Assembly (NCBI GenBank): GCA_964446585.1
Contig: CAYUPI010000047.1
Coordinates: forward strand, 1-42,482
DNA from: CAYUPI01 sp964446585
GTDB taxonomy: Bacteria; Verrucomicrobiota; Verrucomicrobiia; Limisphaerales; UBA8199
DNA: 42,482 nucleotides
Direction: 5' to 3'
Position 1 is the stretch's first letter; each line of letters starts with the position of its first letter. Both the position numbers and the translations under genes were made by a program. Shown here piece after piece: positions 1-8,347 of the stretch. A model generated the notes under the pieces. That model was not told the origin of the DNA and did not search any database. It saw only the letters and a list, made by a program, of their open reading frames with translations.

Positions 1-735
1 GCTGGTGCCCATGTGAGGATCGACGATTGGGTTGCCGCTTTGATCGTTCGTAGGTCTTACTTCATAGAGATCCGAGCGCACGCTGCCGGAGAAGCCGCCT
101 GGGGTGGCCGCCTCCAGATTGCCTTCCGGCCAGTTGTCCTGCAATGTGCCGAGAGTGTTATCAATTTTGCCCGCCATGAACACGGACAGGATGTGCGTGG
201 GATAGGTCGCGATCGCTTCGCGGACGAGCGAGACGGTGTTGTAGGCGTTTGAAGTCACCAGATCGCTCGAAATGAATGAGGCATTGGCGAAGATCGAAGC
301 GATCTGCGCCCTGATTGTCTGCTGGCTGGCCCGGTCCAGGCGAGTCGCCGGCGCGGTCTGAACATTGAAGCTGGTCCGCGGCACGGTCACCCAGAGTGTG
401 TAGGTCGGATAGCCGGGGTAAGTCGTTCCTGTGTACCAGCCAACCACTGACCAGCTCAGATGATCGAGGCTGCTGTACGAGCCAGGAACGAGCTGAGCCA
501 GCGAAAAGTTGGTAATGTTAATGACTGTGCCGTTGGCAGCACTGACGTAATTGCTGGCCTGGCCGATATTCACGACCACCTCGTTGTTCTCCTGGTAAAC
601 CCCGGCCTTTCGGAATCCCAACACGAGGTCGTTATTGTTATAGACGAAGGTCTGGGCCTCGACGTGTTCCAGTAGCGCCAGCAGCGAGAGCAGTCCCAGC
701 GACGCGGCGCGGCCAAATGTTCGTTTTCGGTTCAT
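1..735 (-). CDS. Secreted protein of unknown function, C-terminus beyond window edge
   Basis: The minus-strand reading frame opens with ATG at 735 and stays open to base 1, so at least 245 residues are present and the end is missing. The N-terminus is basic (MNRKR) followed by a hydrophobic stretch of about 15 residues and a likely signal-peptidase site near EAQ-TF. The mature start (YNNNDLVLGFR, then VVNIGQ) resembles the opening of many verrucomicrobial proteins that end in a PEP-CTERM sorting signal, but that end is off the window, so this is only suggestive. It lies 43 bp downstream of the PstS-like gene on the same strand and is probably co-transcribed with it. No enzymatic motif is seen. 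Confidence 0.75.
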   Translation of the reverse strand, partial: MNRKRTFGRAASLGLLSLLALLEHVEAQTFVYNNNDLVLGFRKAGVYQENNEVVVNIGQASNYVSAANGTVINITNFSLAQLVPGSYSSLDHLSWSVVGWYTGTTYPGYPTYTLWVTVPRTSFNVQTAPATRLDRASQQTIRAQIASIFANASFISSDLVTSNAYNTVSLVREAIATYPTHILSVFMAGKIDNTLGTLQDNWPEGNLEAATPGGFSGSVRSDLYEVRPTNDQSGNPIVDPHMGTS

Positions 736-778
736 AATGGTGGTATTCGTTCGGACGATTTCGAACTCAATGCTGAGG

Positions 779-1942
779 TCATGGATGGACCGGGTCGGTC
801 GTCGGGCCGCTCCGATTCGCGTGCATGTCCCCCAAATGGATGGTGGTGACGCCGTCCGAAGCTACAGAAATACCCGTGGGTGCAGCCAGTTTGTCGTACA
901 CGGCCTGCGCCTGGCTCGTGGCCGTGTTTTTCCGATAAATGAACTCGTTGCCCCAAAAGTTGTACTGCCCTTCTTTGACGGTGGCCGGGCTTTCGAACAC
1001 GCCATTCAGGCTAAGCTCCGTGCCGCCCTTGCTCACCGCAGACGTCGCGTCCGAACGGCCGAGATAAGCAATCACGTTATAGTTGGAGCGGTTGAGGTAC
1101 GTGTCCGGAATATTGGAGATATCCACACCCATTTGTGTCGCCACCGACCCGCCGCTGGAATAACCATAGTCCCCGACATAATCACCCAGCCCGGTCTGAT
1201 CTTTCATCGTTCCGTCCGAGTTGACTTGGAGCTGGAACGGCGTCGTGAAAATGCCATAGCCCGATTCTCCCAGCGCATTGACTCGCGTGCCGGACTCGCT
1301 GTCGCGGCCAGTGACATAAACATAGTTGGTGTCCAGAGGATTGCCGGTGAACAACGCCAGCTTCGCTCCGCCGGTCAATGCCTGGCGAATCTGCTGGTCG
1401 GTCACATTTGTTAGCGACGACGACGATCCTTTTTCCTTCACCCAGGCAAAGGGTATAATGCAGACCTTGGTTCCGGTGATGGCCCCATTTGGATTCTTGG
1501 AAAAGGCCTTGTCGTTGTCAGCCATCGCCAAGTCAACGGTATTCGTAATCAGTTGGGTCCCGCTCGGCGTGCTCGAGTTTCCCGCGTTGCTCGCATCAAC
1601 TCCACCTACACCGGGGTCGTTGAGAAACGGCTCCGATAAGCCTTGCGAAATGTCCCGAATGCCGCCTTCGGAACCCGACCAGGTGCATTTCACGATGACG
1701 GCAGTCGGCACACCAGAGATCGTGATGGTGCCGGAGAATGCCATGTAGGTGCACTTCGAGGCGGTGGAGCTGCTGTATCCCACAAAAGTCGGGGAAGAAT
1801 CGAAAACGTTGGTAGTGAGCGCGGCCCAGACCGTACCCCGAGCCGCGGTCGAGCCGGTCATGTAAACGTATTGCGCGGCTTCAGACTGGCGCAGGCATCC
1901 GAAGCTAAGCGCGGCAGCGATGGAGATGGATTTCCACTTCAT
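779..1942 (-). CDS. Secreted PstS-like (phosphate-binding type) protein
   Basis: The 387-residue protein has a signal peptide (about residues 1-23, ending SEAA). The mature part carries short motifs laid out as in phosphate-binding PstS proteins: TGSTAARG near residues 29-36, SGSEGG near 89-94 and GRDSESGTR near 212-220, corresponding to the phosphate-contacting loops of PstS. It is more divergent than the true PstS encoded at 13724. It probably binds phosphate or another oxyanion in the periplasm or at the cell surface. It is followed by another secreted protein gene and is divergent from a porin gene with a Pho-box-like operator. No permease gene is adjacent, so a scavenging or surface role fits better than a dedicated transporter. 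The ligand is inferred only. Confidence 0.75.
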   Translation of the reverse strand: MKWKSISIAAALSFGCLRQSEAAQYVYMTGSTAARGTVWAALTTNVFDSSPTFVGYSSSTASKCTYMAFSGTITISGVPTAVIVKCTWSGSEGGIRDISQGLSEPFLNDPGVGGVDASNAGNSSTPSGTQLITNTVDLAMADNDKAFSKNPNGAITGTKVCIIPFAWVKEKGSSSSLTNVTDQQIRQALTGGAKLALFTGNPLDTNYVYVTGRDSESGTRVNALGESGYGIFTTPFQLQVNSDGTMKDQTGLGDYVGDYGYSSGGSVATQMGVDISNIPDTYLNRSNYNVIAYLGRSDATSAVSKGGTELSLNGVFESPATVKEGQYNFWGNEFIYRKNTATSQAQAVYDKLAAPTGISVASDGVTTIHLGDMHANRSGPTTDPVHP

Positions 1943-2355
1943 AGGATTGTGTTCGGTTTTAATGGTTGGTTCTTGATACTGTGACCATAGGCCGCCGGTT
2001 GAAATTTATCCTCATGGTGGCGGACACTCTGCTCCAGTTTTCGGACATCGCAAAGTCCGGCTCTAAGGCCTTGGAGGACTATTGCTTGCGATTTTGTCGC
2101 TCCAATCTCCCTCACTTTTCAGTCAGGTTGTTTCAAAAGGGTAACCTTCTGATTCGAGGTTGACCGACGCACGGAATCTGGTCCATCAGCAGCCCGAGCG
2201 AAGGATAGATCAGATTCTGCGCAGCTTTCGAAAAATGAGCGTGCTTCAAGGCCCGCCGTGGATTATTCGCCGTCTTCGTCACAAAAGCGTCACAAGGACG
2301 CCGCAAAACTGCCAAGAATGGCTCCTACTGTTCGGCGATGCTCAAAGGGACCGCG
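1943..2355. other. Divergent intergenic region between PstS-like gene and porin gene
   Basis: About 410 bp separate the two divergent genes. The right half holds the tandem GTCAC element described separately. The left half, upstream of the PstS-like gene, contains single GTCAC-type words but no second tandem copy that I can see. No further gene of convincing composition is visible. Confidence 0.6.
2275..2296 (+). promoter_or_regulatory. Predicted PhoB operator (Pho box) of porin gene
   Basis: Two 11-bp direct repeats stand head to tail: TTCGTCACAAA then AGCGTCACAAG. CGTCAC recurs at 2277-2282 and 2288-2293, exactly 11 bp apart. PhoB boxes consist of 11-bp direct repeats with a CTGTCAC-like core and an A-rich second half, so spacing and content both match. 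The porin start is about 60 bp downstream. A near-identical element precedes the pst operon at 13543-13564, which strongly supports a regulatory role. Confidence 0.75.
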
Positions 2356-4008
2356 ATGGAGCGGAAATTCGGAAGCGTAACCTGTTGCCGACAAAAGCCA
2401 GTCGAAGTCGGAGAAAAACGGGCGCGACTCCCGGCCGCGAAAGCCTCTCTGTTTCAGTGCCTGTGCGGTTGCTTTTTGTTGCTCCTCAGCGCGGCGCGGA
2501 GTTTCGCCGCCGAACAGCCTTCTGATCCCATCTTGAATTTGCTTTTGCAAAAGGGAATTTTGACCGAAGCCGAAGCGCAAGCCGCGCGGGCGGAAGCGGA
2601 AAGAATCCGGACCAACGGCCCGGCGACCACTATGCCACCGATGGAATCCAGGTGGCAGCTCAGCAAGGCGGTCAAGACCATCGGGCTATACGGCGACATT
2701 CGCATGCGCTTTGAGGATCGCCGAGCCGAAGATCCCTCCGGAGGAAGCATTGAACTCCAGCGGCTTCGGTACGTGGTCAGGGCCGGCTTGCGCGGTGAAC
2801 TGTTCGACGACTATTACTTCGGGTTCCGGCTCGAAACCAGCGCCAACCCTCGCTCGCCATGGCTCACCCTGGGGACGTCGTCGAGCGCCAGCCCTACCTA
2901 CCAGGGACCGTTCGGAAAATCCACCGCTTCATTCAACATCGGCCAGGCCTACCTCGGCTGGCGTGGCGTGGACTGGCTGGACTTGACCGTCGGCAAGATG
3001 CCCAATCTACTCTACACCACGCCGATGGTTTGGGATTCAGATTTGAACCCGGAAGGCCTCATGGAGCGATTCAAGTGGTCAGTCGGCCAGGCGGACTTTT
3101 TCCTCAACCTGGGCCAGTTTGTGTACCAGGACACGAATCCGACCAAAACCAGTGAGGGGTATTTCAACCTCGGATATACTGACTCCAACCTCGCATTTCT
3201 GCTGGCCTGGCAGGCTGGCCTCACCTACCACCTTCGAACCAATCTTTCGTTGAAAGTCGCCCCTACGCTCTATAATTACACTGGGCACGGCGCGAATACG
3301 ACGCCTCCCGGTCCTTCGGTGGCGCCCGATTTTTCAGGCACCTTCGTGGGTCAAGGCTCGACCAACAACCTGACTGGCCAGCACGCGGGAGCGTGGAGCG
3401 GTTTCCCGCTGGGCTTTTATGATGGATTCACTGCCAATCAAACTGCCCTTAACGATTTGCTGGTTCTCGATATTCCGTGGGAAGTAAACCTTCGGCTCAA
3501 CCACCTCGACCTTCGATTGTTCGGCGACTATGCGCAGAATTTGCAAGGCGCCGACCGCGCCCGGGCAGCTTATCTGGCCGCCCAAAACGCATTCCAGCCG
3601 ATGGGTGGCGGAGAGATAGCGCTCATACCCTCAGCACAAACGGGCGACACCAAAGCCTGGCAAGTGGGCTTCGCCGTGGGCAATAGAGACAGTCTTGGCC
3701 TGGTGAATGGCACCGCTTCCAGAAAGCATGGCTGGGAGTTCAGGACCTATTGGCAGCATATCGAGCAATACGCGCTCGACCCCAACCTCCTGGATTCGGA
3801 TTTCTTCGAGGGCCGCGCAAATCTGGAGGGGATTTACGCCGCGCTCGCGTACGGGCTGACCGACAATATGATTGGCACGTTTCGCTACGGTTACGCCCGG
3901 CGCATCAACGAAAAAATCGGCACGGGCGGCAGCAACCAGGACATCCCGCAGATGAATCCCATCCAGCACTACAATCTGCTCCAGCTCGACTTGACTCTGA
4001 AGTTTTGA
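2356..4008 (+). CDS. Putative outer-membrane porin, probably phosphate-starvation induced
   Basis: I chose the ATG at 2356 (550 residues) because AAGGGA lies just upstream; an in-frame ATG at 2338 adds six residues. A signal peptide is visible (hydrophobic core about residues 31-47, cleavage near SFA-AEQ). A short helical, Ala/Glu-rich segment follows (QKGILTEAEAQAARAEAE), as in large porins that trimerise or bind peptidoglycan through an N-terminal helix. The remainder is beta-barrel-like, with alternating aromatic strands such as GLYGDIRMRFEDRR, and it ends in phenylalanine (LTLKF), the usual outer-membrane assembly signal. It resembles the putative_porin/phosphate-selective porin families. 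The upstream Pho-box-like element suggests it admits phosphate or phosphate esters, but selectivity cannot be read from sequence. Confidence 0.8.
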   Translation: MERKFGSVTCCRQKPVEVGEKRARLPAAKASLFQCLCGCFLLLLSAARSFAAEQPSDPILNLLLQKGILTEAEAQAARAEAERIRTNGPATTMPPMESRWQLSKAVKTIGLYGDIRMRFEDRRAEDPSGGSIELQRLRYVVRAGLRGELFDDYYFGFRLETSANPRSPWLTLGTSSSASPTYQGPFGKSTASFNIGQAYLGWRGVDWLDLTVGKMPNLLYTTPMVWDSDLNPEGLMERFKWSVGQADFFLNLGQFVYQDTNPTKTSEGYFNLGYTDSNLAFLLAWQAGLTYHLRTNLSLKVAPTLYNYTGHGANTTPPGPSVAPDFSGTFVGQGSTNNLTGQHAGAWSGFPLGFYDGFTANQTALNDLLVLDIPWEVNLRLNHLDLRLFGDYAQNLQGADRARAAYLAAQNAFQPMGGGEIALIPSAQTGDTKAWQVGFAVGNRDSLGLVNGTASRKHGWEFRTYWQHIEQYALDPNLLDSDFFEGRANLEGIYAALAYGLTDNMIGTFRYGYARRINEKIGTGGSNQDIPQMNPIQHYNLLQLDLTLKF

Positions 4009-4038
4009 AGGAGGCTGCTCCATAACCGGTCAGCGGAG

Positions 4039-4155
4039 GGAGCGCGGCTGTGGCGAAGCCCAGCCGCAGCACACACAGCGGCATTACGCCATCAACTGGT
4101 GGGAGTTTCACGAATGAGACAGCACCGCCGCTGGGCTTCGCCACAGCCGCGCTCC
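4039..4155. repeat. Extragenic inverted repeat, 26-bp perfect arms
   Basis: The left arm (4039-4064, beginning GGAGCGCGGCTGTGG) is exactly complementary to the right arm (4130-4155, ending CCACAGCCGCGCTCC), with a 65-bp loop. It fills the gap between the convergent porin and hydrolase genes. It resembles REP/MITE-like elements common in verrucomicrobial genomes, and it could also act as a bidirectional terminator. Confidence 0.85.
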
Positions 4156-4169
4156 GCAAGACACACACA

Positions 4170-5054
4170 TCATCTCCTGCCGGCGAACTCTTTCAATACA
4201 CACCGCAGCTTCTCGTTGAACTCCGCCGGCTTTTCCAGCATGGGAAAATGGCCGCATCCTTCGATAATGATTGCATTGAAGTCGGCGTACTTTTTGTTAA
4301 TCTCGATATCGGTCGGCCTGGCGAATGGCGTGACTGGAGCGGAATTGATGCAGCGAACCGGCGCTTTGGCCTCGCTCAAGAGCGTCTTCACGTCACTGCG
4401 CGAAAGATTACGCATGAGTGCGACGGCCATCTTCTGGTCGTTGTTCGTCGCCCGAGCGTAGATTGAATCGAACAATGCCGGATCAACTTTCTCGGGCAAC
4501 ATTCCCTGAAGCCCCATGCGCATGGTCCCCTTGAAATCAGTCTCGAATCCGTCGATAAACTGCTTTACCTGCTCTTCCGGCGGCTTGAACTCGGCGTTAT
4601 GCAACGTATCAACACCGACCACGGCGACGACCTTGCCTGGCATTCGCTTCGCTGCAGCGAGCGCAATTGGCCCGCCCATCGAATGGCCGATCAGGATGAC
4701 CCGCTTGAGTTTCAGTTCTTTGACGACTGTCGCCACGTCCTGGGCGAGAGCCTCAACGGTCCATTCCTTGCGCTCCTTGCCCGATTCCCCGTGCCCGGCC
4801 TGATCGACGATCACAACTCGATAATCGCCCGCGAACGCGTTGACCTGGCTCTTCCACCAGGTCCGATCACCGCACCAGCCATGCAGAAAAACTAGCGTCG
4901 TGTCGCCTTTGCCGCCGGTATCGCAAACGATGCTGAGCCCATCTTTCGCGCGAATGGTTTTCCTGGTCAGTTTTGCATCTCCGTCAGCTATGGCGGCAAG
5001 CGCCGGCAGCGAGATGCAGATTGCTACGAACGGTCCATTGAGTCGCGTCTTCAT
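4170..5054 (-). CDS. Exported alpha/beta hydrolase
   Basis: The ATG at 5054 (294 residues) is preferred because AAAGAAAGAG precedes it and a signal peptide follows directly (about residues 1-23, ending LAAIADG). Reading further upstream would run into a repeat. The alpha/beta hydrolase fold is clear: oxyanion-hole FLHGWCG near residues 56-62, nucleophile elbow GHSMGG with Ser at about 125, and the catalytic His in GCGHFPMLEKP near the C-terminus. The acid residue is not obvious, since the usual position reads CINSAP. It is probably a periplasmic esterase or lactonase-type enzyme; the substrate is unknown. It is convergent with the porin gene. Confidence 0.85.
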   Translation of the reverse strand: MKTRLNGPFVAICISLPALAAIADGDAKLTRKTIRAKDGLSIVCDTGGKGDTTLVFLHGWCGDRTWWKSQVNAFAGDYRVVIVDQAGHGESGKERKEWTVEALAQDVATVVKELKLKRVILIGHSMGGPIALAAAKRMPGKVVAVVGVDTLHNAEFKPPEEQVKQFIDGFETDFKGTMRMGLQGMLPEKVDPALFDSIYARATNNDQKMAVALMRNLSRSDVKTLLSEAKAPVRCINSAPVTPFARPTDIEINKKYADFNAIIIEGCGHFPMLEKPAEFNEKLRCVLKEFAGRR

Positions 5055-5170
5055 ACATGCTCTTTCTTTGATGTTCATTTGCGATGCATAAATTGACAAT
5101 ATCGATTCGTATATCAATGCCGGACAACAAAATGAGCTAGAAGCGAGTTTCAAAATTGTAGGAGCCGACG

Positions 5171-5333
5171 TTAGGGCGCGTTGCCCAAATCCCTTGATGA
5201 TAGGGCGCGCTGTCCCCAGCGCGCCGCGATAGGGTCCCAACCTGCGATTTTGGTCGGAATCTGCGGTGTTCATCGGCGCGCTGAGGACAGCGCGCCCTAC
5301 CTTTCGGCCATCACGCGAATTGGGCAACACGCC
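5171..5333. repeat. Nested extragenic inverted repeat
   Basis: The inner arms 5201-5226 (TAGGGCGCGCTGTCC...) and 5274-5299 are complementary over 26 bp with one mismatch. An outer pair (5174-5190 GGCGCGTTGCCCAAAT-like and 5318-5333) is nearly complementary, making a double-stem structure. It lies upstream of the hydrolase gene, in about 317 bp without a gene. It is of a different family from the repeat at 4039. Confidence 0.8.
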
Positions 5334-5371
5334 AGTTAGGAGGCTCTGATCAATTTTGGATTTTGGATTTT

Positions 5372-5701
5372 TCACTTGGTGCCTCGAAAATAGGCGGATG
5401 CCTGCGGACGAAAGAGAAAATAGGCAATCACCGCGAGCAGCACACCGTGCACGACCAATTCCCCAACAGCGTGGAAAGCGCTGAGAACGACGTGGTACGC
5501 CATCCAAACAAGGAGCAGCCAGCGCGCCCAATTGTGGCCGTGAAGTAGAAGCGCTCCACCGAGTATCGCCACAAGCCGGACGAGACAAATCCAAATTACG
5601 TCGGTTTGAAAGGGACGCTCAGCCTTAAACTCTGTTGCGCGGTACACCAGGCCGACGACGCCGACCACAACGAACAGCCATCCGATAATCGTGATTGACA
5701 G
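5372..5701 (-). CDS. Small four-helix membrane protein with non-ATG start
   Basis: The protein is mostly transmembrane, about 98-109 residues, with hydrophobic segments such as LVRLVAILGGALLLHG and VVHGVLLAVIAYFLF. The frame stays open upstream of the GTG at 5668 and encodes a further hydrophobic stretch (PLSITIIGWLFVVV) that looks like the true first helix. There is no ATG before the in-frame TAG. A strong AGGAGG lies just inside that stop, about 12 nt before a CTG codon at 5701, which is the start I give; an internal ATT/ATC or the GTG at 5668 are alternatives. Function is unknown. It is divergent from nothing and lies in a run of minus-strand genes. Confidence 0.65.
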   Translation of the reverse strand: MSITIIGWLFVVVGVVGLVYRATEFKAERPFQTDVIWICLVRLVAILGGALLLHGHNWARWLLLVWMAYHVVLSAFHAVGELVVHGVLLAVIAYFLFRPQASAYFRGTK

Positions 5702-5726
5702 CGGCCGCCTCTTCCTCCTCTACACA

Positions 5727-6305
5727 TCACGCCGCCATTTTCTTCCTGCTGATGTCACAGAGCAGGTCCGAATGGATGTTCAGACCGATATTGGTAAGGT
5801 TGTAAATGTGCTCGCTGGCCACCAGCCAGACGATTTCGCAGATCGCGCGTTCGGAGTAATGCCGGGACACGCGAGCAAACGTATCCGGGTTGACCTTTTT
5901 GTCCCGTGTCAACTCCGTCACATAGTCCAGTGCGGCACGCTCGGTATCGGTGAAAAGCGCGCTCGTCCGGTATTGTTCGAGCGCGTCGAACTTCGATTCA
6001 TTCATCGACGCCTTGATCACGAATGACCGGCCAATATCGGCGCAGAAAAGGCAAACATTGATCCGCGCCACATGTTCGCGGATGAGCAGGACCAATTCCG
6101 GCGGCAGCGTCAGCTTTTTGTCCAGCTTGCTGATCCTGGCGTAAAACAAGCCGAAAGCAGCCGGCAGCCGCGCGCTATGAACTTTCAGCGGCGTCAGCAC
6201 TTTTCCGAATTGCCGCCGCGAAAACCAGTACGCCAGCCGCATGAACAGCCCTCGCGGCTGCTCGATGGGATGAAGGAATGTATCAAATCTATTCAGTGTA
6301 TTCAT
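5727..6305 (-). CDS. Carboxymuconolactone decarboxylase/AhpD-fold protein
   Basis: The 192-residue all-helical protein has a CxxC pair (Cys85 and Cys88 in NVCLFCADIG), as in the CMD/AhpD family of peroxidase-like and decarboxylase proteins. The usual CxxCxxxH motif is not complete: the position four residues after the second Cys is Gly, so peroxidase chemistry may be altered or absent. The second half (TERAALDYVTELTRD and the following helix) matches the longer CMD proteins. It is probably a cytoplasmic redox or detoxification protein. It ends just upstream of the small membrane protein gene and may be co-transcribed with it. Confidence 0.75.
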   Translation of the reverse strand: MNTLNRFDTFLHPIEQPRGLFMRLAYWFSRRQFGKVLTPLKVHSARLPAAFGLFYARISKLDKKLTLPPELVLLIREHVARINVCLFCADIGRSFVIKASMNESKFDALEQYRTSALFTDTERAALDYVTELTRDKKVNPDTFARVSRHYSERAICEIVWLVASEHIYNLTNIGLNIHSDLLCDISRKKMAA

Positions 6306-6511
6306 AAGCGTGAACTTAGCCGCAACGACTCAGTTGGACCACGAATGAAATAAATATTTCATAACTCATAGGTTTCTTCCTTGTTTCACTAAATAGTCGT
6401 TCCGCGCAACCGTAAGTCAACATGAGGATCAGCTGCTGAGCGGTTTTGTTGAATGCTCGCTTGCGGACAGATGCCGTGCTACGCTGGCGCCGGGTACCAA
6501 ACCTAGCCTAT

Positions 6512-6784
6512 ATGAAGCCGTCGCTCGATAGGCCCTGCTTCTCGCGCCGAACCCGGCGCGTAGTGCTGTGGCTCGCGATTTGCCTGCCGCTCTACGTACT
6601 CAGTACGGGGCCGGTTGCGTGGGCTACCAACGACGCCTTCCACCCGGCATATCTCCCTGACGAGGCATGGTATCTCTACCTGCCGCTCGCTCCGCTCGCA
6701 AAGGACCCGGCAGCTTCCCAATTGTTCGAATGGTGGACGGCGGTCATCTGGGGCGGCTTCCCTGCCGGCTATACGACACTTTGA
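6512..6784 (+). CDS. Small hypothetical membrane-anchored protein
   Basis: From the ATG at 6512 it has 90 residues: a basic N-terminus (RRTRR), one transmembrane segment (VVLWLAICLPLYVLSTGPV) and a short aromatic exported tail (YLPDEAWYLYLPLAPL, then WWTAVIW). Upstream in-frame codons to 6446 look non-coding. The pattern resembles small hypothetical proteins of Planctomycetes and Verrucomicrobia, but no domain is recognised. It is convergent with the ankyrin gene. Confidence 0.5.
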   Translation: MKPSLDRPCFSRRTRRVVLWLAICLPLYVLSTGPVAWATNDAFHPAYLPDEAWYLYLPLAPLAKDPAASQLFEWWTAVIWGGFPAGYTTL

Positions 6785-6814
6785 TTGGAGGTTGACCAGT
6801 TAAATCCCGTCAAA

Positions 6815-7480
6815 CTAGGCCAGCAAGTCCCGGATCCATCCGCTCCGGGCGGAATCACGGACGGACTTACCGCTGCTGCTCTTGAGGTCGGCGTTCAGGC
6901 CTGACGAAAGAAAGGCCTCGATAATCTCTCGCTGGGCGGCGATAGCCACGGCCGCGCCGCTTCCGCCGCGTCCAGTGTTTTGCACGGCCAGGTGAAACGG
7001 GGTCGAGCCGGGTTTGTTTTGTAGCATCGGATTGGCGCCCTCCTCGAGCAAACATTTCACCGCGGCAGAGCAGCGCGTGCGCACGGCGCGGTGCAACGGC
7101 GTAGCGCCGTTCTTGTCCTGGGCGTTCACGTCGGCGCCGGCGTTGAGCAGGCATCGGATGGTTTTGACCTGGGGCTTCGGATCCCAGGCCGGCCCGATGA
7201 TGTAGCCGTCGGCAGCGTAGTGCAACGGGCCGCTCCGACGGTGATTGCCCGTTGCGTTCGGATCGGCACCCGCATCGAGCAGCAAGCGAACGATTCTGAC
7301 GCGATAACCCGCCGCGGCCAGATGCAGGGCGGTATCCCCCGCGTAGAGCCAGTGGAAAATCGTGGATCGATAGAGCCTGGGAGCAGGGACAGATCGGGTG
7401 GTGAGGCTGGCGTCTGTCTTGAGCAGCGCTTCGACGTTGGCGACATCGTCGTCCACGATTGCTTCCAGCATCCCGTCCAT
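6815..7480 (-). CDS. Ankyrin-repeat protein
   Basis: From the ATG at 7480 (a GTG at 7492 would add four residues) the protein has about 221 residues. It contains at least four ankyrin repeats, recognisable by TALHLAAAGYRVRIVRLLLDAGADPNA, GPLHYAADG..., TPLHRAVRT... and TPFHLAVQN type units (quoted in parts). There is no signal peptide or membrane segment, so a cytoplasmic protein-protein interaction role is likely. The partner is unknown. It lies on the minus strand downstream of the SYLF gene. Confidence 0.85.
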   Translation of the reverse strand: MDGMLEAIVDDDVANVEALLKTDASLTTRSVPAPRLYRSTIFHWLYAGDTALHLAAAGYRVRIVRLLLDAGADPNATGNHRRSGPLHYAADGYIIGPAWDPKPQVKTIRCLLNAGADVNAQDKNGATPLHRAVRTRCSAAVKCLLEEGANPMLQNKPGSTPFHLAVQNTGRGGSGAAVAIAAQREIIEAFLSSGLNADLKSSSGKSVRDSARSGWIRDLLA

Positions 7481-7587
7481 TGAGGTTTGCACGCGCTGGC
7501 AGTGTCGCCGACAAGTGTGCGCCAGGGCAACTTGTTCAGTCGCTGCAAGGCTCTCGAATCGGGGAGCGGCTCGCTTCTCGGAGACCG

Positions 7588-8277
7588 CTATTTCTGCGAG
7601 GGCTTGGAATGCTCGTCGATTTTAGCGGCCAGTTCGGACGCGGCGTCTGTCGGCTTGACCTTGTTGTCGAACAGAATGTCCCTCATCGTTACGAATTGAG
7701 CGTAATAAACGCGGTTGGCCTCCTCGTCGGGCGAGATCGCCCCGCCTTTAATCGCGGCGCCGCCGTAAAGGCCCTTGCGGTCATCAAAAACCAGCACCGG
7801 CTGCTCGCTCGAGGCGACCGACGCGTCAACGCCAACAGTGTCCTTGCCGGCAGTGCCGCGCGCTTCGCCACCAACCTCGAACGTTGGCTCAGTCAAAAGC
7901 CGGGTGGCATTCGTGGTCATCAGAAGAATCACGAAAAAGGACTGCTGCCCCCCAATTTGAAATCCCAAGCTGGCTTCGTTGGCGGCTAGAAATGCTACCG
8001 GGCCCCATTTCTCGGTCTTCGGATCTTTGACGAGCGCCACCCCTCCACCGCCCTGGTAGGCGAAGATGAAACCGGCCTTGGTGCGATCCAGGAGGACGAT
8101 TCCCTTGGCGTTCTTGAGATGTTCGGCCGGGATTTTTTTGTCCGGCTTCTGCTGCAACGCCACCAGCTTGGCCGTCAGCGTGCGGACGCGGTTATCCAGC
8201 TCCTGCTTTTCAATCCCGATTGCCGAACCGGCCAACCCGAGCCATATCGAACCCACTGCAATTGCGATTGTTCTCAT
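7588..8277 (-). CDS. SYLF (Ysc84-type) lipid-binding protein, exported
   Basis: The ATG at 8277 gives 229 residues with an N-terminal signal peptide (MRTIAIAVGSIWLGLAGSA). The rest matches the SYLF/DUF500 domain: the N-terminal IPAEHLKNAKGIVLLDRTKAGF segment, the glycine-rich GGGGVALVKD part, the FEVGGEARGTAG segment and the DRKGLYGGAAIKG motif. Family members bind phosphoinositides in eukaryotes; bacterial members are periplasmic or outer-membrane-associated with poorly known roles. A GTG at 8298 is a possible longer start. Confidence 0.85.
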   Translation of the reverse strand: MRTIAIAVGSIWLGLAGSAIGIEKQELDNRVRTLTAKLVALQQKPDKKIPAEHLKNAKGIVLLDRTKAGFIFAYQGGGGVALVKDPKTEKWGPVAFLAANEASLGFQIGGQQSFFVILLMTTNATRLLTEPTFEVGGEARGTAGKDTVGVDASVASSEQPVLVFDDRKGLYGGAAIKGGAISPDEEANRVYYAQFVTMRDILFDNKVKPTDAASELAAKIDEHSKPSQK

Positions 8278-8347
8278 ATTGCGCCAAATATAGCCCACTT
8301 TGGAGGCGCGCGTAAAGTAACCGGATTGATTATTATCAAAACGGAGC

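Noticed and set aside
4170..5594. Hydrolase starting at 5594 (474 residues).
   Set aside because: The extension crosses an inverted repeat and lacks family similarity; a signal peptide begins at 5054.
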